Under the pieces are notes generated by a model. That model saw nothing but the letters and a program-made list of their open reading frames with translations. It was not told where the DNA came from and did no database searches. From positions 3,386,001-3,450,000 of the forward strand of contig NZ_CP015124.1 in the NCBI RefSeq assembly GCF_001678945.1: a DNA stretch of 64,000 bases, in the 5' to 3' direction. The translations under genes and the position numbers were made by a program. Positions 1 to 7,106 of the stretch are shown here, in pieces (position 1 is the first letter of the stretch; every line of letters starts with the position of its first letter). This stretch comes from Phaeobacter gallaeciensis. Its GTDB lineage: Bacteria; Pseudomonadota; Alphaproteobacteria; Rhodobacterales; Rhodobacteraceae.

Positions 1-76
1 CTGAAGTAATCTGCCGCGAATCCCGCACCACGGCGATCCGCTGGTGCACACCCTATTTGCAACCGGGCCTGGCCTC

Positions 77-556
77 ATGACCGATGACACCTTGCAGCTA
101 TCGCCGGAGATCCGGTCTCTTATGGGCGTTTACGCGCTCTACTGGATGCTGGACGATGCGGTTGAGCGTATGGATCAGGCGCCGCGGATCGGGCGGTTGG
201 AAAGCCGGATCCTGATCCGGCTGGACCGGCCCCGGCGCATGGGGGCGCTGGCACAACTGTTGCTGACCGGCCCCCCGTCCGTCACCGCGGCAGCGGATCG
301 GCTTGAGGAGATGGGTCTTGTGCAGCGGCTGCCCGATCCGGACGACCGGCGGGCACTGTTGCTGCATCTGACCGACCGGGGCCGCACCGTGCGGAGCCAG
401 CTGGACGAGGAGGCCCGCCGACTGTTCCGCCAGGTCTCTGGCCTCTCAACGGACGAGATCGCGCAGTTCGCGGCGCTATGTGAAAAAATACATGATACGA
501 GTACAGGAAACGGCGCCCCGCTGGGATGCCCGGATCCGAAAGGAGACAGAGAATGA
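77..556 (+). CDS. MarR-family transcriptional regulator
   Basis: Predicted 159-residue DNA-binding regulator of the MarR family. The winged helix-turn-helix spans about residues 40-103, and the wing carries the typical DPDDRRA motif at residues 87-93. MarR proteins are usually ligand-released repressors of adjacent efflux or detoxification genes. The ATG at 77 was chosen over an upstream GTG at 44 because the family normally starts shortly before the first helix. The stop codon overlaps the start codon of the next gene (ATGA at 553), so translation is probably coupled. It is the first gene of a marR-MFP-RND operon, which suggests local autoregulation; the ligand cannot be read from sequence. 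Confidence 0.88.
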   Translation: MTDDTLQLSPEIRSLMGVYALYWMLDDAVERMDQAPRIGRLESRILIRLDRPRRMGALAQLLLTGPPSVTAAADRLEEMGLVQRLPDPDDRRALLLHLTDRGRTVRSQLDEEARRLFRQVSGLSTDEIAQFAALCEKIHDTSTGNGAPLGCPDPKGDRE

Positions 557-1611
557 AAATCTTCCACCGAGTGTCACGGCTGATGCTGCCCGCGCTCGCC
601 CTCTCGGCCCTGGTGCAGGCAGGGCCGCTGGCGGCGCAAGAGACGGCCAAACCGGTCAAGCTGCTGAAAACGCAGGCGGGCAGCGTGTTGGTTGAGCGCC
701 AGTTCTTTGGTCAGGTGGCGGCGAAACAATCCGTCGACCTTGCCTTTCAGGTGGGCGGTCAGGTGCTGGAGTTTCCGGTGGCGCAGGGCACCGTGGTGCC
801 CGAAGGGCAGCTTGTTGCGCAACTGGACCTGGAACCTTTTGAGCTGAAACTGGAACAGGCCCGGCTGCAAAAGGCGCAGGCGGACCGCACGGTGGCACGG
901 ATGGAGAAACTGACCGGGACGGTCAGCCAGGTGTCCATCGATGATGCGGAAACCCAGGCTGGTCTGGCCGGGGTCGCCCTGCGGGATGCAGAATACGCCT
1001 TGCAGCATGCGACGCTGACGGCGCCCTTCGATGCGCTGGTCTCCAGCCGCGAGGTCGAGAAATTCACCACGGTCAGCGCCGGGACGCCCATCGTCCGGCT
1101 GCACGATATGTCTGAACTGCACATCAAGGTGGATGTGCCTGAAATCCTGTTTCAGCAGGCAAATGCAGATGAAAAGGTGGATATCACGGCCTCCTTCCCG
1201 GGCTGGGACGCCACCTATCCGGTTGAAATTCTTGAATTCGATGCCGAGGCGAGCAGCGTTGGGCAGACCTACCGGGTGACCTTCCGTCTGGCGCCTCCTA
1301 AGGATCGGCAGATCCTGCCCGGGGCCTCGGTTTCAGTGCGGGTGCTGGTCAATACCGGTGCTGCGGCGATCCGCCTGCCGGCAACGGCCATCGTGGTGTC
1401 CCCCGAAGGGCAGACTGGTGTGATGGTCTTTAGCCCCACCGGGGCCGACAATGGCACGGTCGCCTGGCGGCCTGTCACTGTGACGCCGACGCAGTATGGC
1501 GATTTCACCGTCACCGAAGGTCTGACTGGCGGTGAAGAGGTGGTTCTGGCGGGCGGCACCGCCCTGTCGGACGGGCAGGCGGTACGCCGCTTTGCCGGTT
1601 TCGCGAACTGA
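553..1611 (+). CDS. RND efflux periplasmic adaptor (membrane fusion protein)
   Basis: Predicted 352-residue periplasmic adaptor linking an inner-membrane RND pump to an outer-membrane channel. Residues 1-28 form a signal peptide with a small-residue cleavage region (PLAAQ). The lipoyl-like half motifs flank a short coiled-coil hairpin at about residues 90-150, followed by a beta-barrel and a C-terminal membrane-proximal domain. An AGGAG ribosome site at 541-545 precedes the ATG at 553. The gene overlaps marR by 4 bases and is followed 10 bases later by the RND pump. No outer-membrane factor is encoded nearby, so the system probably borrows a TolC-like channel. Confidence 0.9.
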   Translation: MKIFHRVSRLMLPALALSALVQAGPLAAQETAKPVKLLKTQAGSVLVERQFFGQVAAKQSVDLAFQVGGQVLEFPVAQGTVVPEGQLVAQLDLEPFELKLEQARLQKAQADRTVARMEKLTGTVSQVSIDDAETQAGLAGVALRDAEYALQHATLTAPFDALVSSREVEKFTTVSAGTPIVRLHDMSELHIKVDVPEILFQQANADEKVDITASFPGWDATYPVEILEFDAEASSVGQTYRVTFRLAPPKDRQILPGASVSVRVLVNTGAAAIRLPATAIVVSPEGQTGVMVFSPTGADNGTVAWRPVTVTPTQYGDFTVTEGLTGGEEVVLAGGTALSDGQAVRRFAGFAN

Positions 1612-1621
1612 GGGCGGGCAG

Positions 1622-4600
1622 ATGGATATTGCACGCGGCTCAATCGAAAAACCGCTTTATACATGGCTGATCATGTTGATCGCCCTGTTCGGGGGCATCT
1701 GGGGTTTCCTGTCGCTGGGACGGCTTGAGGATCCGGCCTTTACCATCAAACAGGCTGTCATCGTGACCCAGTATCAGGGCGCCACGGCAGAGCAGGTGGC
1801 GCTGGAGGTCTCTGAACCGCTGGAGTCTGCGATCCAGAAAATGGCCGAGGTCGATATCATCACCTCGATCAACCAGCCGGGCCAATCCCTGATCGAAGTT
1901 GAAATCAAATCGACCTATGACGGCAGCGAGCTTCCCGCCGTCTGGACCAAACTGCGCGCGAAGATCCGCGATGCGGCCCTGTCCCTGCCCGAAGGCACAA
2001 GTCAGCCCTTCGTGAACGATGCCTTCGGGGATGTGTTCGGCCTGTTCTATGCCGTCACCGCAGACGGATTCAGCGATGCGGAAAAGCATGAACTGGCAAC
2101 TTTCCTGCGGCGGGAGCTGCTGACGGTTGATGGGGTTGCCGATGTGGATGTCTCCGGCCTGCCGGACGAAGCGATCTATGTCGAACCCGACCTGCCGATT
2201 TCGGTCAACTTGAATGTACCACTGACGGCGATCGCCAATGCCATCGCCACCTCCAACTCGGTTCGCCCGGCGGGCAAACTGGATGCGGGCGATGCCGACA
2301 CCCGGCTTCTGGCGCCGCAAGGATCGGACAGTGTTTCGGAAATCGCCGGTCTTTCTGTTGGGGTACAGGGCGAGGTGATCAACGTGATCGACATGGCCAA
2401 GGTCCACCGCGGCCGGGTTGCTGATCCCGATCTGATCGTGCGCTACAATGGGGCCGAGGCCTTTACTCTTGGGGTGGCCGGTATCGCGTCGGAAAACATC
2501 GTGGATGTGGGCAAGAACGTCGATGCCAAGCTGGCGCAGCTGGACAGTGACATCCCCTATGGCGTGTCGCTGCAGCCGATCTATCAGCAGCACGTGGTGG
2601 TCGAGCAGGCCTCGAATGACTTCCTGGTGAACCTGGCGATGTCCGTCGCCATCGTGGTTGTGGTTCTGGCGCTGTTCATGGGCATGCGCGCGGCCATTGT
2701 CGTTGGCGTGACCTTGCTGCTGACCGTGGTCGGGACGCTCTTGTTCATGAACCTTTTCAGCATCGAGATGGAGCGGATTTCCCTGGGCGCGCTGATCATT
2801 GCCATGGGGATGCTGGTGGACAATGCCATCGTGGTGGCCGAGGGCATGCAGATCTCGATGCTGCGAGGCAAGAACTCTCGCGAGGCCGCGCATGAGGCCG
2901 CCAGCAAGACGCAGATCCCGCTTTTGGGCGCGACTGTCATCGGGATCATGGCCTTTGCCGGTATCGGCCTCAGCCCGGATTCCACCGGTGAATTCCTCTT
3001 CTCGCTGTTTGCGGTGATCGGCATTTCGCTGCTGCTGAGCTGGCTTCTGGCGCTGACGGTGACGCCGTTGCTGGGGCATTATTTCTTCAAACGCGGCACT
3101 GGTGGCGGTGGCGACGAATACGGCGGGCTGATTTTCCGCGCCTATGGCGCCAGCCTGCGTCTGGCACTGAAACTGCGCTGGCTGGTGGTGGTAGGGCTGA
3201 TCGCCCTGACGACCGTGTGTTACATAGGCTTTGGACAGGTCAAACAGGCGTTCTTTCCCGACTCCAACACGCCGCTGTTCTTCGTGCATCTGAAACTGCC
3301 GCAGGGCACCTCGATCCACACCACTTCGGCGCAGCTGCAACGGGTCGAAGACTGGCTGGCCGAGCGTCCCGACGTGGAATCGACCGCAGCCTTTGTGGGG
3401 CAGGGGGCAACCCGTTTCATGCTGACCTATTCGGCGGAAAAGGCGAACCCCAGCTATGGCCACCTGATCATCCGCGCGAGCAGCCTGCAGGAAATCCCGG
3501 CGCTTCAGGCCGATCTTGAGGCCTTTGGGCGCAGCAATTTCCCCGAGGCGGAATTCCGCACCAAACGTCTGGTCTTTGGCCCAGGCGGCGGTGATCCCGT
3601 TCAGGTTCGTTTCTCGGGTCCCGATCCGGCGGTTCTGCGCCAGTTGGGGGAGGAAGCCATGGTGCGGCTGAAAGACGGCTCTGACAGTATCCTGAGCGTG
3701 CGGCACAATTGGCGCGAACAGGAACTGGTGCTGGAGCCGATCTATGCCACAGACCGGGCACAGACGGCGGGGATTACCCGCGAGGATATCGCGGGCACCT
3801 TGCAGTTCTCCACCGACGGGGTGACGGCGGGCATGTTCCGTGAACGCGACCGGCAGATCCCGATCATCCTGCGCAGATCGCCGGAGGATCAGTTCAACAT
3901 CATGGATCAGCTGGTCTTCTCCACCTCGTCGAACCGTTTCATGCCTCTGGAACAGATGATCGACGGGGTCGAGATCAAGGTGCAGAACACCCTGATGCAT
4001 CGCCGCGACCGGGTGTTTACCCTGACCGTGGGGGCGGATATCGCGCCGGATGTCACTGCTGCAACAGTGTTCAAGGAGGTGCAGAACAGCATCGAGGAGA
4101 TCGCCCTGCCGCCGGGCTACCGGATGGAATGGGGCGGGGAGCACGAAAGCTCGGCCGACGCCAACAAGAGCCTTGGCGCGCAGCTTCCGGTGTCCCTGCT
4201 GATCATGGTGCTGATCTCGGTCCTGCTGTTCAATGCGATCCGTCAGCCGGTGATCATCTGGTTGCTGGTGCCGATGTCGGTCAACGGCGTGGTCATCGGG
4301 CTTCTGGGCACCGGTCTGCCCTTTACCTTTACCGCGCTTCTTGGGCTCCTCAGCCTGTCGGGCATGCTGATCAAGAACGGCATCGTCCTGGTCGAGGAAA
4401 TCGATCTGGTGCGCGCCGAAGGGCGGCCGCTGCGCGAGGCGATTGTCGAGGCGTCGGTGTCGCGTTTGCGTCCGGTGATGCTGGCCGCGATCACCACGAT
4501 CCTTGGCATGGCGCCCCTGCTGAGCGATGCGTTCTTCGTGTCGATGGCGATCACGATCATGGGCGGTCTGGCCTTTGCCACCGTGTTGACGCTGGTGGCG

Positions 4601-4663
4601 GCGCCGGTGTTCTACCTGATCTTCTTTGCACGCGATGAAAAACGGGAAGCCTCCGCAGCCTGA
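1622..4663 (+). CDS. RND-family efflux pump permease (AcrB/HAE1-like)
   Basis: Predicted 1013-residue proton-driven inner-membrane efflux pump. It has the RND layout: one N-terminal membrane helix, a large periplasmic loop, a block of helices, a second large periplasmic loop and a C-terminal helix block. The transmembrane helix 4 motif MLVDNAIVV places the proton-relay Asp at residue 400; the neighbouring position is Asn rather than the second Asp of AcrB. This is the third gene of the marR-MFP-RND operon and ends before a strong terminator at 4688. Typical substrates are hydrophobic drugs, detergents or dyes, but specificity cannot be predicted. The start ATG at 1622 matches the usual N-terminus (IEKPLYTWL). 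Confidence 0.93.
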   Translation: MDIARGSIEKPLYTWLIMLIALFGGIWGFLSLGRLEDPAFTIKQAVIVTQYQGATAEQVALEVSEPLESAIQKMAEVDIITSINQPGQSLIEVEIKSTYDGSELPAVWTKLRAKIRDAALSLPEGTSQPFVNDAFGDVFGLFYAVTADGFSDAEKHELATFLRRELLTVDGVADVDVSGLPDEAIYVEPDLPISVNLNVPLTAIANAIATSNSVRPAGKLDAGDADTRLLAPQGSDSVSEIAGLSVGVQGEVINVIDMAKVHRGRVADPDLIVRYNGAEAFTLGVAGIASENIVDVGKNVDAKLAQLDSDIPYGVSLQPIYQQHVVVEQASNDFLVNLAMSVAIVVVVLALFMGMRAAIVVGVTLLLTVVGTLLFMNLFSIEMERISLGALIIAMGMLVDNAIVVAEGMQISMLRGKNSREAAHEAASKTQIPLLGATVIGIMAFAGIGLSPDSTGEFLFSLFAVIGISLLLSWLLALTVTPLLGHYFFKRGTGGGGDEYGGLIFRAYGASLRLALKLRWLVVVGLIALTTVCYIGFGQVKQAFFPDSNTPLFFVHLKLPQGTSIHTTSAQLQRVEDWLAERPDVESTAAFVGQGATRFMLTYSAEKANPSYGHLIIRASSLQEIPALQADLEAFGRSNFPEAEFRTKRLVFGPGGGDPVQVRFSGPDPAVLRQLGEEAMVRLKDGSDSILSVRHNWREQELVLEPIYATDRAQTAGITREDIAGTLQFSTDGVTAGMFRERDRQIPIILRRSPEDQFNIMDQLVFSTSSNRFMPLEQMIDGVEIKVQNTLMHRRDRVFTLTVGADIAPDVTAATVFKEVQNSIEEIALPPGYRMEWGGEHESSADANKSLGAQLPVSLLIMVLISVLLFNAIRQPVIIWLLVPMSVNGVVIGLLGTGLPFTFTALLGLLSLSGMLIKNGIVLVEEIDLVRAEGRPLREAIVEASVSRLRPVMLAAITTILGMAPLLSDAFFVSMAITIMGGLAFATVLTLVAAPVFYLIFFARDEKREASAA

Positions 4664-4687
4664 CCTGACGGTCTGGTACCAAACTCG

Positions 4688-4717
4688 AAAGGCCCCGGAT
4701 ATTTCCGGGGCCTTTTT
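4688..4717 (+). terminator. Rho-independent terminator after the RND operon
   Basis: Perfect hairpin AGGCCCCGGA / TCCGGGGCCT with a 4-base loop, followed by a run of five T. It lies 25 bases after the RND stop codon and is read on the plus strand. Confidence 0.88.
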
Positions 4718-4749
4718 GCATCTGCGCGGATCGCACCGGTTGCGCAGCG

Positions 4750-4824
4750 TCAGATCAGCGGCACGAAGGGCACATCGCAGGCACTGAGTGTCATCAGGGT
4801 CAGAAGAGTGATCATCACGCGCAT
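4750..4824 (-). CDS. 24-residue predicted lipoprotein
   Basis: Very short gene encoding 24 residues. The N-terminus is Met-Arg followed by a hydrophobic stretch and the lipobox LSAC, then only eight residues after the lipidated Cys16 (DVPF...). A good ribosome site, AAAGGAGC at 4833-4840, precedes the ATG. The product would be processed by signal peptidase II into a tiny lipopeptide of about nine residues. It is convergent to the RND operon and divergent from the carbonic anhydrase. Similar entericidin-sized lipoproteins exist in Proteobacteria, but no homology is claimed. The lipobox plus Shine-Dalgarno combination is the evidence. Confidence 0.6.
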   Translation of the reverse strand: MRVMITLLTLMTLSACDVPFVPLI

Positions 4825-4958
4825 TTTGGCGCTCCTTTGGTTTTGCTGCTCGATCACGGCAGCTGACCCCAAAGCGCCGCACAGGTCAAACCTTTCTCCG
4901 TGCCGTAGAGAGTTGACGGTGCTGCGGCATGATGTCTTAAAAATGCTCCGCTAACCCC

Positions 4959-4988
4959 TTGTTCAATACTTTTGTTAAGAGTGATATT
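4959..4988 (+). promoter_or_regulatory. Possible promoter of the delta carbonic anhydrase gene
   Basis: TTGTTC at 4959-4964 and GATATT at 4983-4988, separated by 18 bases in an AT-rich stretch upstream of the gene at 5036. Fit to consensus is moderate. Confidence 0.35.
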
Positions 4989-5035
4989 CTGAACAGAAGC
5001 GCGCGAAGGTCCAGCAATCGGCGAGGGAGTTCTTC

Positions 5036-5914
5036 ATGACACGAGCATATTTGCGTGCGGTTACCATTTCATCCTTTTTCCTGTTGGCAGGCGGCGTTCA
5101 TGCGACATCGACCGGGCACGGTGAAGAGATGCACGTGGTCCCCGATGCGGTGATCGCAGAGCAACGTCAGGCCCTGTCGGAAAACACGCTGTTTGCCGGG
5201 TTCGGCCCGCAGGCGCCGCGCGATATCGACAGCATGGGCGGCAGCAACAAGGTCAGTTTTGAAGCCGCACCACCCTATAACGAAATGAACCTCTGCAACA
5301 TCCATTTCCACGAAAGCGCCGAACACCGGGGCGGGGAATTCACCACCTATGCTGGCAACGGCGATGGTCACGGCTATGGCAGCGGCTACAAATATTCCGG
5401 TCAGCTGAGCGTGACGGAACTTGCGCCTTACCATGAAGAGGTCGGAGCCACCGAACACGGCAGTCTGGTGCCCGGCGACACGATTGAGGTGCATTTCGTG
5501 CACACCACCGCGCGGGTCGATCCCGGCCCGACGCTTGGCTCCTGCCTCAGCGAGGCCATCAAGAACCCGCAGCTGCGGGTGGAGGCGCAGGTCTTTGTGC
5601 TGGTCAACGATGAGACCGCGCTCGACTTCACCAAAGTCACGCGCTTGCAAAAGAAGAACGGCCTGACCCAGGCGGTAAACATGCCAACCGATACCGGGCG
5701 GCCGGTCGTCTATGCGGGTTCAACCACCGGACCTGGCTACAACGAGAAGGGATCGCCCTTTCAGGTTACCTGGGCGGTGCGCCCCAAGGTGGCCAAGGTC
5801 AGCATCCAGTCGGTCGCCAGATGGCTGGACTACAACACCTTTGACGAAGACCACGCCCATGGCGTGCGCAATCTGGTGATCAATCCCGACCTCCTGTCGG
5901 TGATCGGACGCTGA
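5036..5914 (+). CDS. Secreted delta-class carbonic anhydrase (CA_like family)
   Basis: Predicted 292-residue exported enzyme interconverting CO2 and bicarbonate. Residues 1-24 are a signal peptide ending near VHATS. The core has NIHFH (residues 88-92), AEH (95-97) and HFVH (153-156), supplying the histidine-rich zinc site seen in delta-class carbonic anhydrases. Cys87 and Cys170 could form a disulfide in the periplasm. The order and spacing of HFHxxAEH and the later VHF strand match the bacterial CA_like family. The gene stands alone with its own promoter region. A periplasmic enzyme would act in carbonate or pH chemistry at the cell surface. Assignment rests on remembered family motifs. Confidence 0.75.
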   Translation: MTRAYLRAVTISSFFLLAGGVHATSTGHGEEMHVVPDAVIAEQRQALSENTLFAGFGPQAPRDIDSMGGSNKVSFEAAPPYNEMNLCNIHFHESAEHRGGEFTTYAGNGDGHGYGSGYKYSGQLSVTELAPYHEEVGATEHGSLVPGDTIEVHFVHTTARVDPGPTLGSCLSEAIKNPQLRVEAQVFVLVNDETALDFTKVTRLQKKNGLTQAVNMPTDTGRPVVYAGSTTGPGYNEKGSPFQVTWAVRPKVAKVSIQSVARWLDYNTFDEDHAHGVRNLVINPDLLSVIGR

Positions 5915-5980
5915 CACGCGCTGCCCCGCTACTGGGGCGCAAGGTTTAGGAGCAGGGGGGCTGGGCAGACGCCCTCCGGT

Positions 5981-7105
5981 TCAGACGCTGGTTCCCAGTG
6001 CCCGGCGAAAGGCCATTAGGCTGCCGGACAGGAACACCGCGCCCAGGCAAGCCATCGTCACCAGTTCGGGCCAGACAATCGACAGATCCGCCCCGCGGAA
6101 CACCACAGCCTCGGCAAAGGCCATGTAGTGGCGCGAGGGCAGCAGCCAGGTAAAGGGCTGAACGATATCAGGCTGGCTTTCGATCGGGGTCATGCCGCCG
6201 GACAGCATCATCATTGGCATGATCGTCATCATGATCAGCAGGGCGAATTGCGCCATGGTCCGGGCGATGGTGCCAAGGAAAATCCCGATGGCTGCCGCTG
6301 CAAACAGGTAAACCGCTGTGCCCGCAAAAAGCAGTGCATGCGTGCCGACCATTGGCACCTGCAGCAGGCCCTCGAACACCACCAGCATCGATAGGGCAAA
6401 GACGCTGATGATGATCAGCCCATTGGCCCAGATCTTGGCCAGGGCGATCTGAAAAGCGGTGAGGGGCATCACAAGCAGATGTTCGATGGTACCGTGTTCG
6501 CGCTCGCGGATCAGGGCGGCGCCGGTCAGCATGATCGCGACCATGGTCAGGTAGTTCAGGATGCCATTCAAGGCGTTGAACCAGACCTGGCTGCCATTGG
6601 GGTTATAGGCCCGCCGCAGCACCAGATCGACCGGCGCACCGGCGGACGGATCGCGGCCCGCCAGATAGCGGCTGACCTCGGTCTGGATGATCGCCTGAAT
6701 GTATCCATCGCCCAGCCCGGCCTGCATCACTGCGGTTGCATCGATATGCAGCTGGATTTCGGGTTGGCTGCCTTTGCGCAGCTGTGCCTCGAAGTCGGGG
6801 GGGATGACCAGCGCGAACAGGAACCGCGCCTGATCCAGCCCAGGGCCGATCTCATCCGCATCTATGGGGATCGGGGTTTGGAAATAGGGCGGGTAAAAGG
6901 CATTGGCGATTTGGCGCGACAGCTGCGAATTGTCCTCGTCCGCAATGGCGATAGAGGCGTTATTGACGTTCTCCGGCAGGCTGGTGGCATCCATGTAGAC
7001 CATGAAGGTGAACACGAAGAGGATCAGCCCCGCCATCACCGGATCCATCAGCACCGTGCGTAACTCCTTGGTGCCCAGCCAGAAGATATGGTGAAGCGCC
7101 TTCAT
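5981..7105 (-). CDS. yhhJ: ABC-2 type transporter permease, YhhJ-like
   Basis: Predicted 374-residue inner-membrane permease. There is one membrane helix at about residues 17-37, a periplasmic domain of roughly 140 residues, then five or six helices in the C-terminal half, the standard ABC-2 layout. The ATG at 7105 was chosen because AACAGGAGAAATAAC precedes it; an upstream in-frame start would overlap rbbA. The gene begins 1 base after the rbbA stop, and the order hlyD-rbbA-yhhJ matches the E. coli yhiI-rbbA-yhhJ cluster in both order and protein lengths. It probably forms an export complex with the two upstream products. Substrate unknown. Confidence 0.85.
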   Translation of the reverse strand: MKALHHIFWLGTKELRTVLMDPVMAGLILFVFTFMVYMDATSLPENVNNASIAIADEDNSQLSRQIANAFYPPYFQTPIPIDADEIGPGLDQARFLFALVIPPDFEAQLRKGSQPEIQLHIDATAVMQAGLGDGYIQAIIQTEVSRYLAGRDPSAGAPVDLVLRRAYNPNGSQVWFNALNGILNYLTMVAIMLTGAALIREREHGTIEHLLVMPLTAFQIALAKIWANGLIIISVFALSMLVVFEGLLQVPMVGTHALLFAGTAVYLFAAAAIGIFLGTIARTMAQFALLIMMTIMPMMMLSGGMTPIESQPDIVQPFTWLLPSRHYMAFAEAVVFRGADLSIVWPELVTMACLGAVFLSGSLMAFRRALGTSV

Positions 7106-7106
7106 G

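Noticed and set aside
1640-4882. 1080-codon open frame on the minus strand opposite the RND pump gene
   Set aside because: Translation is rich in Arg, His and Gln with no family motif. It mirrors the codon structure of the RND gene, as expected for an antisense shadow in GC-rich DNA.
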